From JACQFK01 sp964604905 (GTDB lineage: Bacteria > Planctomycetota > MHYJ01 > JACPRB01), in the NCBI GenBank assembly GCA_964604905.1, contig CAZSCC010000518.1, forward strand, positions 1 to 8,434: 8,434 bases of DNA, written 5' to 3'. A model generated the notes under the pieces. That model did not search any database and was not told the origin of the DNA. It was given only the letters and a program-made list of their open reading frames with translations. This document shows positions 1 through 5,034 of the stretch, piece after piece. The position numbers were made by a program, and so were the translations under genes. Within the stretch, counting starts at the first letter, position 1, and each line of letters begins with the position of its first letter.

Positions 1-3
1 TAA

Positions 4-22
4 CCCCCTCGTTGCGAGGGGG
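4..22 (-). terminator. Intrinsic terminator-like hairpin after tRNA-Cys
   Basis: A perfect inverted repeat with an 8-bp stem (CCCCCTCG / CGAGGGGG) and a 3-nt loop lies 2 nt beyond the CCA end of the tRNA in the tRNA's direction of transcription. On the minus strand it runs into GTTA at the window edge, so any T-tract is cut off or weak. Its placement makes it the likely 3' end of the tRNA transcript. Confidence 0.65.
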
Positions 23-24
23 AT

Positions 25-101
25 TGGAGGTGGCGGTCGGATTTGAACCGACGAATAACGGTTTTGCAAACCGTCCCCTTAGACCACTTGGGTACGCCAC
101 C
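25..101 (-). tRNA. tRNA-Cys (anticodon GCA)
   Basis: The reverse complement folds as a complete tRNA. The acceptor stem is GGTGGCG paired with CGCCACC, followed by discriminator T and a genome-encoded CCA (positions 25-27). The D-arm has a CCC/GGG stem. The anticodon arm is ACGGT-TTGCAAA-ACCGT, giving anticodon GCA (cysteine). The T-arm is GTCGG-TTCAAAT-CCGAC. All stems pair without mismatches. It delivers cysteine to the ribosome. It is transcribed away from the rest of the window, with its own promoter and a hairpin terminator, so it looks like a single-gene unit. tRNA genes are common integration sites, but I see no integrase or duplicated tRNA 3' end in this window. Confidence 0.96.
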
Positions 102-113
102 TTGAGGGCCAAT

Positions 114-142
114 AGTTTACAAGCGGCAGTGTTCCCCGCCAA
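114..142 (-). promoter_or_regulatory. Sigma70-like promoter of tRNA-Cys
   Basis: On the minus strand TTGGCG (137-142) and TAAACT (114-119) are separated by exactly 17 nt. Each box matches its sigma70 consensus at 4 of 6 positions. The expected transcription start falls a few bases upstream of the mature tRNA 5' end at 101, which fits a tRNA promoter. Confidence 0.5.
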
Positions 143-334
143 GACCTTGTACGACCGGTGTACGATTTTCTCAAGGCAGACCCTCGGTCGAACCCTTCAG
201 GCTCCAGATTCGCGTCCTATTAATTGAGATGGGTGTGGCTATTCTCGGTTGACACTCATTCAGCGGCCTCCACCGCGAACGCGAGAGATACGGACACTCC
301 CTTGTAGCGATTGATTCCTGCTTGGTGGAACGGA
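143..334. other. Intergenic stretch without recognised features
   Basis: Between the tRNA promoter and the terminator of the next minus-strand gene I find no convincing reading frame with a ribosome-binding site, no RNA gene fold and no obvious repeat. Short open frames here have no coding character. Confidence 0.5.
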
Positions 335-367
335 AAGGGGCCCCACGATTCCTGCGTGGAGCCCCTT
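335..367 (-). terminator. Terminator-like hairpin after the phospholipase-like gene
   Basis: Arms 335-347 and 355-367 pair over 13 positions with a single C/A mismatch, around a 7-nt loop. The stem is rich in GGGG/CCCC. On the minus strand the stem ends in CCCCTT and continues TCC, so there is a short T run only. It lies 27 nt beyond the stop codon of the minus-strand gene at 395-967 and is the natural end of that transcript. Confidence 0.6.
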
Positions 368-394
368 CTCCGCGATCCTATACCTTCGGGCGAC

Positions 395-967
395 TTACTT
401 CTCCTGGTCCTTCTTCAAGAGAGCCCGAGCGCGGCTCTCCAAGCTCTCGATCGAGGCCTTTGCTTCCTGCTTGAGTTTCGAGGCCGCGGCCGCAGCCTCC
501 TTGGCTGCGTCGGCCGTCGCAAACTTCGCTTCGTTGGTCTTGACCACGAGCGTCTCGTAGGTCTCAACCATGCGAGCCTTCACGCCGGGTGTGGTATGGG
601 CCTGATCGCGGAGGGTCTTGTCGGCCTGGGTTGTCTGACGAGTGCCGGTGAAGGGGGCGTTGTTGAAGGGCTTGCCGCCGGAGTCCGCATATCGCTTGTC
701 GTGGTCCTTGCAGGCGCTGTTGAGCGGCGCATCCTTGGGATTGACCCTTCCCCCCTTGTCGCCTGGCCCGCATGCCGGAGGCAGACGCAGGATGTTGTTG
801 TTGTACTGAGGGGGGTGCTTCTGGGGCGCCGGTGGAGTGGGCAGGGGGCTCCTTTTCACGACCTGGTCCGATTGCTTGGGCGGGCGAACCGGAGCCACAC
901 GGCTCTGAGCATGCGCCAGCGTCGCCAGACCCAGAACGCCCACGAGAGTCGCCATCATCTTGACCAT
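395..967 (-). CDS. Exported protein with phospholipase A2-like core
   Basis: 190 aa. Residues 1-20 form a Sec signal peptide: K3, a hydrophobic stretch, then AHA before Q21, a signal peptidase I site. A proline-rich linker spans about 27-55. Residues 65-93 carry the signature of the phospholipase A2-like superfamily: a GPG calcium-loop motif (67-69) after C66, GGR (72-74), then CKDHDKRY (86-93) with putative catalytic H89-D90 and paired-looking C66/C86, followed by QADKTL (114-119), where related proteins carry a conserved AD. The rest (about 128-190) is an Ala/Lys/Glu-rich helix, probably coiled coil. If active it would hydrolyse the sn-2 ester of phospholipids outside the cytoplasm; that is inferred from motifs. 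The start at 967 is chosen because AAGGAGG lies 6 nt upstream; an in-frame ATG at 973 directly abuts that sequence. It is divergent from the FHA-kinase at 1080. A structural, non-catalytic role cannot be excluded. Confidence 0.82.
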   Translation of the reverse strand: MVKMMATLVGVLGLATLAHAQSRVAPVRPPKQSDQVVKRSPLPTPPAPQKHPPQYNNNILRLPPACGPGDKGGRVNPKDAPLNSACKDHDKRYADSGGKPFNNAPFTGTRQTTQADKTLRDQAHTTPGVKARMVETYETLVVKTNEAKFATADAAKEAAAAASKLKQEAKASIESLESRARALLKKDQEK

Positions 968-1019
968 CGCCATCCTCCTTTCAACCATGGTGGCTAATTG
1001 GCCGGGGTTGAGAGGAGGT

Positions 1020-1048
1020 TTTAAATACGTTGGTCCCTCGTATGACAT
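1020..1048 (-). promoter_or_regulatory. Possible promoter of the phospholipase-like gene
   Basis: On the minus strand ATGTCA (1043-1048, 4/6 match to the -35 box) and TTTAAA (1020-1025) are 17 nt apart, giving a leader of roughly 45 nt before the ATG at 967. The -35 box overlaps that of the divergent promoter on the plus strand. Moderate to weak match; an alternative -10 is TATTTA at 1022-1027. Confidence 0.3.
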
Positions 1049-1071
1049 TGACCTGCCCGTCGTGGTATAAA
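1042..1071 (+). promoter_or_regulatory. Sigma70-like promoter of the FHA-kinase/sigma factor unit
   Basis: ATGACA (1042-1047, 5/6) and TATAAA (1066-1071, 5/6) are separated by 18 nt. The predicted transcription start, about 7 nt past the -10 box, falls at about 1078-1080, on the first base of the ATG or immediately before it. There is no Shine-Dalgarno-like sequence before that ATG, so the mRNA is probably leaderless. Confidence 0.5.
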
Positions 1072-1079
1072 GATCGTTG

Positions 1080-2387
1080 ATGCGCGTCACCCTTAAGGTC
1101 GCACAGGACAAGAAGACCCCGGAGTGTGCCGACATTGAGGAGCCCAACTACTATTTGATCGGCAGAGCCCCGGAAGCGTTCTTCCGCATCGAGAACCCGG
1201 TCGTCAGCAATTACCACTGCTACGTGCACCTGCAGCCGCCCGCCTGCCGCGTCCGCGATCTCGACAGCGCCAACGGCACCTTCTTGAACGGGAGGAAGGT
1301 GATCGAGGCGCAGCTCGTGGACGGGGACATGCTCAGCCTGGGCGGCATCGAGATCCGGGTCGGCATCGAGCATACGTCGCAGACCCACCTGCCTCTCACC
1401 TGTCCGCACTGCCAGAAAGACATCCCCTTCGAAGAGCGGCGGGGGCTGGAGGTGCGGGCGTCGGCACCCGTAGTTTGTTCCGCCTGCCGGGGGAACTTCT
1501 CGAAGACGATCGAGACGTTCGGGCCCTACTTCCTGCTCGGGGTCATCGGTGAGGTGGATCACCAAGAGGACGGCTTTGTCCAGGTTTTCAAGGCGCGTCA
1601 CTCCAAGACAGGCGAGGTCGTCGCCCTGAAACTCGTTCCCTTGACCCTCGTGGACAACGAGAAGAGACTCAACGCGCTGTTCCGGGAGGTTTCCGGCTGG
1701 AGCCGCCTGGTTCATCCCAACATCGTGCGGTTCCACGACTCCGGATTCCTCAACGGGATCTTCTTCCGGGCCATGGAGCTTGTGGATGGAGTTGATCTGG
1801 ATAAGTTCCTATTCGAGCAGCTCAAGCGGCCGATGTCGCCCGAGGAGGCTCTCGCGGTCAGCGTGCCGATCGCCGACGCGCTGGCCTATACCCACCAGAA
1901 GAACATGGTGCATCGCGACATCAAGCTGGGGAATGTCCTCCTCAGCCGGGAGGGAGGCCGCGTAATCCCCAAGCTCACCGATTTCGATCTCCTCAAGCCC
2001 TTCCTGGACGCGGGCCTGAACTTCGTGTCCGCGCGAGGGGAGATCAAGGGTTCGCTGGCCTACATGCCCCCCGAACAATGGATCGACAGTCGCCACGTCC
2101 ATCCCTCCGCGGACGTGTACAGCATGGGATGCCTGATGTACTACCTGCTGACCCAGAAGGCGCGATATGACTTTCCCTCCTCTATACCTCCCGAGTTTGA
2201 TGAGATCGGCTACCTGAGGCGGTGCGCCCTGGAAGAGGATCCGGTGCCGGTCCGGGAGAGGAACCCCGACGTCTCGGAGGGGCTCGATGCCGTGATCGCG
2301 TGCTGTCTCGAACGCGATCCCGAAAAGCGGTTCGAGAACGGGGGCGAGCTCCATCAGGCGCTGCTGGCCGTGCAGGAGGGGGTCTGA
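1080..2387 (+). CDS. FHA domain / zinc-ribbon-like / Ser-Thr protein kinase
   Basis: 435 aa, predicted cytoplasmic with no membrane segment. Residues about 5-97 are an FHA domain (phosphothreonine reader): G28-R29, S43, H46, N65 with SANGTFLNG. Residues 108-136 hold two CxxC pairs (C108/C111, C133/C136), a likely zinc-ribbon knuckle. The Hanks-type kinase domain spans about 149-432: VALK with K184, E203, HRDIKLGN with D280 and N285, PPEQ (330-333) and SADVYSMG. Two motifs are unusual. The glycine-rich loop (about 154-169) is degenerate and lengthened, and DFG is DFD (301-303), although the Mg-binding D301 is kept. Catalysis is possible but may be weak or regulated. The ATG at 1080 is chosen over the adjacent TTG at 1077 because the promoter predicts a leaderless transcript starting there. 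The gene ends 3 nt before the sigma factor gene and is almost certainly co-transcribed with it, suggesting kinase control of that sigma factor or its regulators. Confidence 0.9.
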   Translation: MRVTLKVAQDKKTPECADIEEPNYYLIGRAPEAFFRIENPVVSNYHCYVHLQPPACRVRDLDSANGTFLNGRKVIEAQLVDGDMLSLGGIEIRVGIEHTSQTHLPLTCPHCQKDIPFEERRGLEVRASAPVVCSACRGNFSKTIETFGPYFLLGVIGEVDHQEDGFVQVFKARHSKTGEVVALKLVPLTLVDNEKRLNALFREVSGWSRLVHPNIVRFHDSGFLNGIFFRAMELVDGVDLDKFLFEQLKRPMSPEEALAVSVPIADALAYTHQKNMVHRDIKLGNVLLSREGGRVIPKLTDFDLLKPFLDAGLNFVSARGEIKGSLAYMPPEQWIDSRHVHPSADVYSMGCLMYYLLTQKARYDFPSSIPPEFDEIGYLRRCALEEDPVPVRERNPDVSEGLDAVIACCLERDPEKRFENGGELHQALLAVQEGV

Positions 2388-2390
2388 CCC

Positions 2391-3092
2391 ATGAGCGCCA
2401 GCGGCATCTTCCCGGCCACGATCTGGGGCGAGTTGAGGGCGGCGGGGAAAGGCGACCCCAGGATGCTGGAGAGGGTCTGCGCCCGCTACAGCCCGCCTGT
2501 CCTTAAGTTCTTCAGGGTGTGCGGCGTGCAGCCCGCCCTTGCGGAGGACCTCTCCCAACAGGTGTTCCTTGTCATCCTGAACGATCAGCTCCTGGGACGC
2601 GCGGACCAGGCGAAGGGGAGGTTCCGGAATTTCCTCAAGGGGATATGCCGGAAGGTGGTGCAGGACCTCAAGAAGTACGACCACCGGCAAAAGCGGGACA
2701 GGAGCCGAACGGTCTCCATCGATTCGATGATCGATTTCAACAACGAACGGACGCTGCTCGACCTTCTCGCGTGCGACGAGGGGGAGGAGCCGGAGTTCGA
2801 CCGGATCTGGGCGCGAGAGATGATCGACGCCGCCCTGGGGCGTCTCCGGAATGCGCGCTCGAAGGCGGCGCCGCGCCAGGCGGAGGCGCTCCGGCTCTAC
2901 TTCCTGGAGGAGAAGACGTACGCGGAGATCGCCTCGCAGTTCGGCGTGGAGCTGGACAATGTAAAGAACTACGTCCACCAGGGAAAGCCCAAGCTCAGGA
3001 AGAGCCTCGAGGAAGTGGTCCGGGAGTACGCCAAGTCACTCGACGGCCATCGCAAGGAGATGGCCCACCTGATGCGGTTCATCACCCTGTAG
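2391..3092 (+). CDS. ECF-like RNA polymerase sigma factor
   Basis: 233 aa. The N-terminus has FPATIW (7-12), a motif I associate with ECF-like sigma factors abundant in planctomycetes and verrucomicrobia. Region 2 covers about 23-97 and includes AEDLSQQVF (51-59), the -10 recognition and core-binding helix, then FRNFLKGI (78-85). Region 4 covers about 150-210: an amphipathic helix ALRLYFLEEKTYAEIA (166-181) followed by a helix-turn-helix ending VKNYVHQGKPKLRK, which contacts the -35 box. There is no region 1.1 or 3. A charged linker (98-135) joins the two domains. The extension after region 4 (about 211-233) is short and has no anti-sigma-like domain. AGGAGG at 2374-2379 lies inside the kinase gene, 11 nt before the ATG, slightly long but usable. 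It starts 3 nt after the kinase, so kinase and sigma factor form an operon; no anti-sigma gene is adjacent, consistent with control by phosphorylation (inference). Its 3' end overlaps a convergent gene by 57 bp. Confidence 0.92.
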   Translation: MSASGIFPATIWGELRAAGKGDPRMLERVCARYSPPVLKFFRVCGVQPALAEDLSQQVFLVILNDQLLGRADQAKGRFRNFLKGICRKVVQDLKKYDHRQKRDRSRTVSIDSMIDFNNERTLLDLLACDEGEEPEFDRIWAREMIDAALGRLRNARSKAAPRQAEALRLYFLEEKTYAEIASQFGVELDNVKNYVHQGKPKLRKSLEEVVREYAKSLDGHRKEMAHLMRFITL

Positions 3093-3557
3093 CGCGGGCT
3101 CGCGCAGACGGAAGGGGCATCGGAGAAGGGTCTCCAGTCGCGGTCGGTTAAGGAAACCCAGTTCAAGAAGGATCCTCTGCAGGCCCGTGTAGTGGGCTTG
3201 GTCGCACGAGCGCAACCGGCGCTTCCATTCTTCGCGGCACTTTACGCGCGCTTCCGCGGACAGGAATCCGAGCGACACGCACATTTCTGCCACGGCTTCG
3301 TCGTGTCCGTAGAGGCAAAGCGCCTCTCTCAGGAAGTGTCGCGCCTTGTCCCGCGAGAGGGAGAACAGTTCCGTCAGCAAGGATTGGGGATCCTGGCCCC
3401 CCGTGCCCTCGGAAAGTCGCCGGACGGCATGGAACATCACCTCGGCCGGACGCCCCAAGCTGCGGATCGAAAGCCTCGCCGCCGCGAGGACGATGGCCTG
3501 GGGGAAGTCCTCGCGGGCTCCTTCGCTTCGTGCGGTCTCGAGAGAGGGACGTCTCAT
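3036..3557 (-). CDS. Hypothetical helical protein with a repeated LGFL motif
   Basis: 173 aa; I do not recognise the family with certainty. Codons in this frame have strong G/C third positions and the product is a plausible globular helical protein (long helices about 16-34, 38-51, 57-84), whereas the opposite strand gives Arg/Ser/Pro-rich translations. Two units share a pattern: SLGFLSAEARVKC (95-107) and ELGFLNRPRLETL (132-144), the second preceded by LQRILL. This resembles the helix-turn-helix units (L-x-x-I-L-x-x-x-G-h-L-x-x-x-x-L) found at the N-termini of GspE/MshE ATPases and in planctomycete signalling proteins; that is a resemblance, not an assignment. No signal peptide or membrane segment. 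ATG at 3557 has GGAG 4 nt upstream; GTG at 3575 preceded by AGGGA is an alternative giving six more residues. It is convergent with the sigma factor gene, overlapping it by 57 bp, and divergent from the gene at 3695. Confidence 0.68.
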   Translation of the reverse strand: MRRPSLETARSEGAREDFPQAIVLAAARLSIRSLGRPAEVMFHAVRRLSEGTGGQDPQSLLTELFSLSRDKARHFLREALCLYGHDEAVAEMCVSLGFLSAEARVKCREEWKRRLRSCDQAHYTGLQRILLELGFLNRPRLETLLRCPFRLREPALQGDEPHQVGHLLAMAVE

Positions 3558-3640
3558 CTTTCTCCAGTGCTCCACGTCAGTGTCCCTGACTGGATTGGAC
3601 GCCGGGGGGAATCCGGTTTCATAAATAATGCATCCCCTGA

Positions 3641-3669
3641 TTTAAACCTCCGACCCACCCTCCGTCCAA
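3641..3669 (-). promoter_or_regulatory. Possible promoter of the 3036-3557 gene; AT-rich divergent regulatory region
   Basis: On the minus strand TTGGAC (3664-3669, 4/6) and TTTAAA (3641-3646) are exactly 17 nt apart. TTTAAA is its own reverse complement and on the plus strand is preceded by TGA, giving an extended -10-like TGATTTAAA that could serve the gene at 3695. The neighbouring AT-rich stretch at about 3617-3630 is the only such stretch in a GC-rich context, as expected of a divergent promoter region. Either assignment is tentative. Confidence 0.35.
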
Positions 3670-3694
3670 GAGGGAAAGTGGGAGGGCGATGGTC

Positions 3695-4555
3695 ATGGGC
3701 CTGTTCTTCAGCGACCAGGACGAGCTCTCGGGCTACCGGGAAAGGCTGGTGGCTGCGTTCGAGGCCGGGGTGACCCGCAATCCCGCGGGTCCGGAGTACG
3801 CGGCTTCGCTGATTCCGCTGGAACACTGGAAGGGGCTCAAGGCGATGAGCGGCGGGGTCGTGAGGGCGGACCTGGCCGGATGGGTGAATCGACATGCGGG
3901 CGAGAGCCTCGAGAACTTCGAGCTCGGGGCGTCGTGCGCGGCCGTCACGGCGCGAGAGTTCCTCCGGCGGACGGAGTGCTACCGCAGGGTCCCTCTCGAG
4001 CGCGGCGCCGTCGAGGTCCTGAACGAGGCGCTGCGGGAGCTCCTCGTGCACCCGTACGATCCGGAACTCCTCCTCCGTGCGGCCCTGGCGAGCGCGATTC
4101 CCGAGTGGGTGCCTGCAGAGGTGAGGAACCGCATGGTGGAAGTCGTGGGTAACTTCCTTCGTCTAAAGGACCTGAACTCGGGCCATGTCGCGTTGATGGC
4201 CGCCGCCGCGCACCTCTGCGCCCTGGAGACGGATCCATCGCCTGCCGAATGCTGCCCTGATGAGGTCATGGCGATCATGCACCGATTCTCTTCGCGCTTG
4301 GATGAGGAAGCGCGGGTTTTCGGAAATGCACCGTCGGGCTCGGCGGCGCCGCTTTCCTGCCACTTCCTCCTGCTGGCGGCGCGTCATGCCCGCGCCTTGG
4401 GGCAGATGGAGGACGCGACCGGTTTGGGCGAGATTGCGGCGTCCTTGATCCCGGGCGCGGGCGACCATCGAGCGCCGGCCGATCTGGTTTTCTGGGCCAC
4501 GGGTATCCGGCCTCAGAAGTGGGAGTGCGGAGAAACCGATTCCGAGTTCATGTGA
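3695..4555 (+). CDS. Hypothetical protein, first gene of the signalling operon
   Basis: 286 aa, family not recognised. The protein is predicted largely helical and soluble, with no signal peptide or membrane span. Visible helical blocks: about 8-27, 70-96, 102-117, 123-136, 141-157, 162-178, 187-207, 219-237, 239-253. The alternation of Ala/Leu-rich helices with short turns suggests an alpha-helical repeat or scaffold fold rather than an enzyme, but no TPR or HEAT consensus can be fitted convincingly. Cysteines are scattered (81, 95, 175, 186, 187, 222, 278) without CxxC pairs. ATG at 3695 has GGAGG (3681-3685) at 9 nt; the in-frame ATG at 3689 would leave only 3 nt. It is followed after 27 nt by the cREC gene and then by two kinases and a phosphatase, all on the same strand, so it may act as an adaptor or target in that phosphorylation module (inference from position only). 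Confidence 0.78.
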   Translation: MGLFFSDQDELSGYRERLVAAFEAGVTRNPAGPEYAASLIPLEHWKGLKAMSGGVVRADLAGWVNRHAGESLENFELGASCAAVTAREFLRRTECYRRVPLERGAVEVLNEALRELLVHPYDPELLLRAALASAIPEWVPAEVRNRMVEVVGNFLRLKDLNSGHVALMAAAAHLCALETDPSPAECCPDEVMAIMHRFSSRLDEEARVFGNAPSGSAAPLSCHFLLLAARHARALGQMEDATGLGEIAASLIPGAGDHRAPADLVFWATGIRPQKWECGETDSEFM

Positions 4556-4582
4556 TAGACTTTTGAACCATTGGGGGTAGGG

Positions 4583-5017
4583 GTGACCATCGCCATCCTG
4601 GAAGACGACCCGCGCCGGCGAGAGGCCATGGAGTCGGGGATTGCGGCGAATCTCGGCGTCCACGAACGGCTGTTCTTCGACAGCGCCCCTGCGATGATCG
4701 AGTGGCTCCGGGGCCATCTCGCTCGCGTCAAGCTCATCAGCCTGGACCACGACCTGGTGGAGCTGCCGGAGCAGGGCGGTGCCTCTCGAGATCCAGGTAC
4801 CGGGCAGGACGTCGCGGACTTTCTCGCGGGGCATCCTCCGTGCTGTCCTGTTCTCATCCATACCTCGAACCGCGGTACGGCGCCGGGCATGGCGTTCGCG
4901 TTGCAGTCCGCCGGATGGGAGGCGGAACGAGTTCCTCCCTTCGACGACCTGGACTGGATCGCGAAAACATGGGTGCCGCGGCTGGTGTTGAAGATGCGAT
5001 CGCGGACGGGGGTTTAA
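4583..5017 (+). CDS. Stand-alone receiver-like protein, cyclic-phosphate processing type (cREC)
   Basis: 144 aa, a single alpha/beta domain. ILEDDPRRR (5-13) is a receiver-like first strand with acidic pair D8-D9; LISLDHDL (51-58) is the second acidic strand with D55/D57; GTGQDVADFL (72-81) and PVLIHTSNR (89-97) follow, with H93, S95 and N96. This order (EDD ... LDHDL ... G-x-DV ... IH-S-N) matches the receiver-derived family described as cyclic-phosphate processing receiver domain, rather than two-component response regulators: there is no output domain and no adjacent histidine kinase. The proposed role of that family in processing cyclic-phosphate ends or nucleotides rests on comparative genomics; the actual reaction is unknown to me. 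GTG at 4583 is chosen because the first beta strand begins there (MTIAILEDD), with a G-rich Shine-Dalgarno-like GGGGG at 4573-4577; TTG at 4571 would add four residues. It lies 17 nt before the first FHA-kinase, so it is co-transcribed with it. Confidence 0.85.
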   Translation: MTIAILEDDPRRREAMESGIAANLGVHERLFFDSAPAMIEWLRGHLARVKLISLDHDLVELPEQGGASRDPGTGQDVADFLAGHPPCCPVLIHTSNRGTAPGMAFALQSAGWEAERVPPFDDLDWIAKTWVPRLVLKMRSRTGV

Positions 5018-5034
5018 GAGCGAAGGAGTTGGAG

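Noticed and set aside
25..101. tRNA-Cys as integration site of a genomic island
   Set aside because: No integrase, no duplicated tRNA 3' end, and similar base composition across the window.
311..997. Long plus-strand open frame opposite the phospholipase-like gene
   Set aside because: It is antisense to a gene with a signal peptide, Shine-Dalgarno and recognisable PLA2 motif; its translation has no domain and no ribosome-binding site.
2541..2567. Sigma factor of the EcfP type, in which region 2 lacks the acidic motif and needs phosphothreonine
   Set aside because: The acidic AED motif is present in region 2 (residues 51-53), so the specific EcfP mechanism is not supported, although other kinase control remains possible.
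1809..2978. 389-codon minus-strand open frame across the kinase and sigma factor genes
   Set aside because: A mirror frame produced by high GC; it crosses two well-supported genes and its product is low-complexity Arg/Leu/Pro/His-rich.
3092..3105. GCGCG-GGCT-CGCGC hairpin just after the sigma factor stop
   Set aside because: Only a 5-bp stem with no T-tract, inside the coding region of the convergent gene; not enough to call a terminator.
3192..3773. 193-codon plus-strand open frame between the sigma factor and the unknown gene
   Set aside because: It covers the promoter region and runs into the gene at 3695 in another frame; codon pattern and product quality favour the minus-strand gene at 3036-3557.
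4702..5034. Upstream in-frame extension of the first paralogous FHA-kinase, inside the cREC gene
   Set aside because: It would overlap the cREC domain completely and encodes Arg/Gly/Ser-rich sequence; AAGGAG before ATG 5035 and the matching MPGKV start of the paralogue fix the start.
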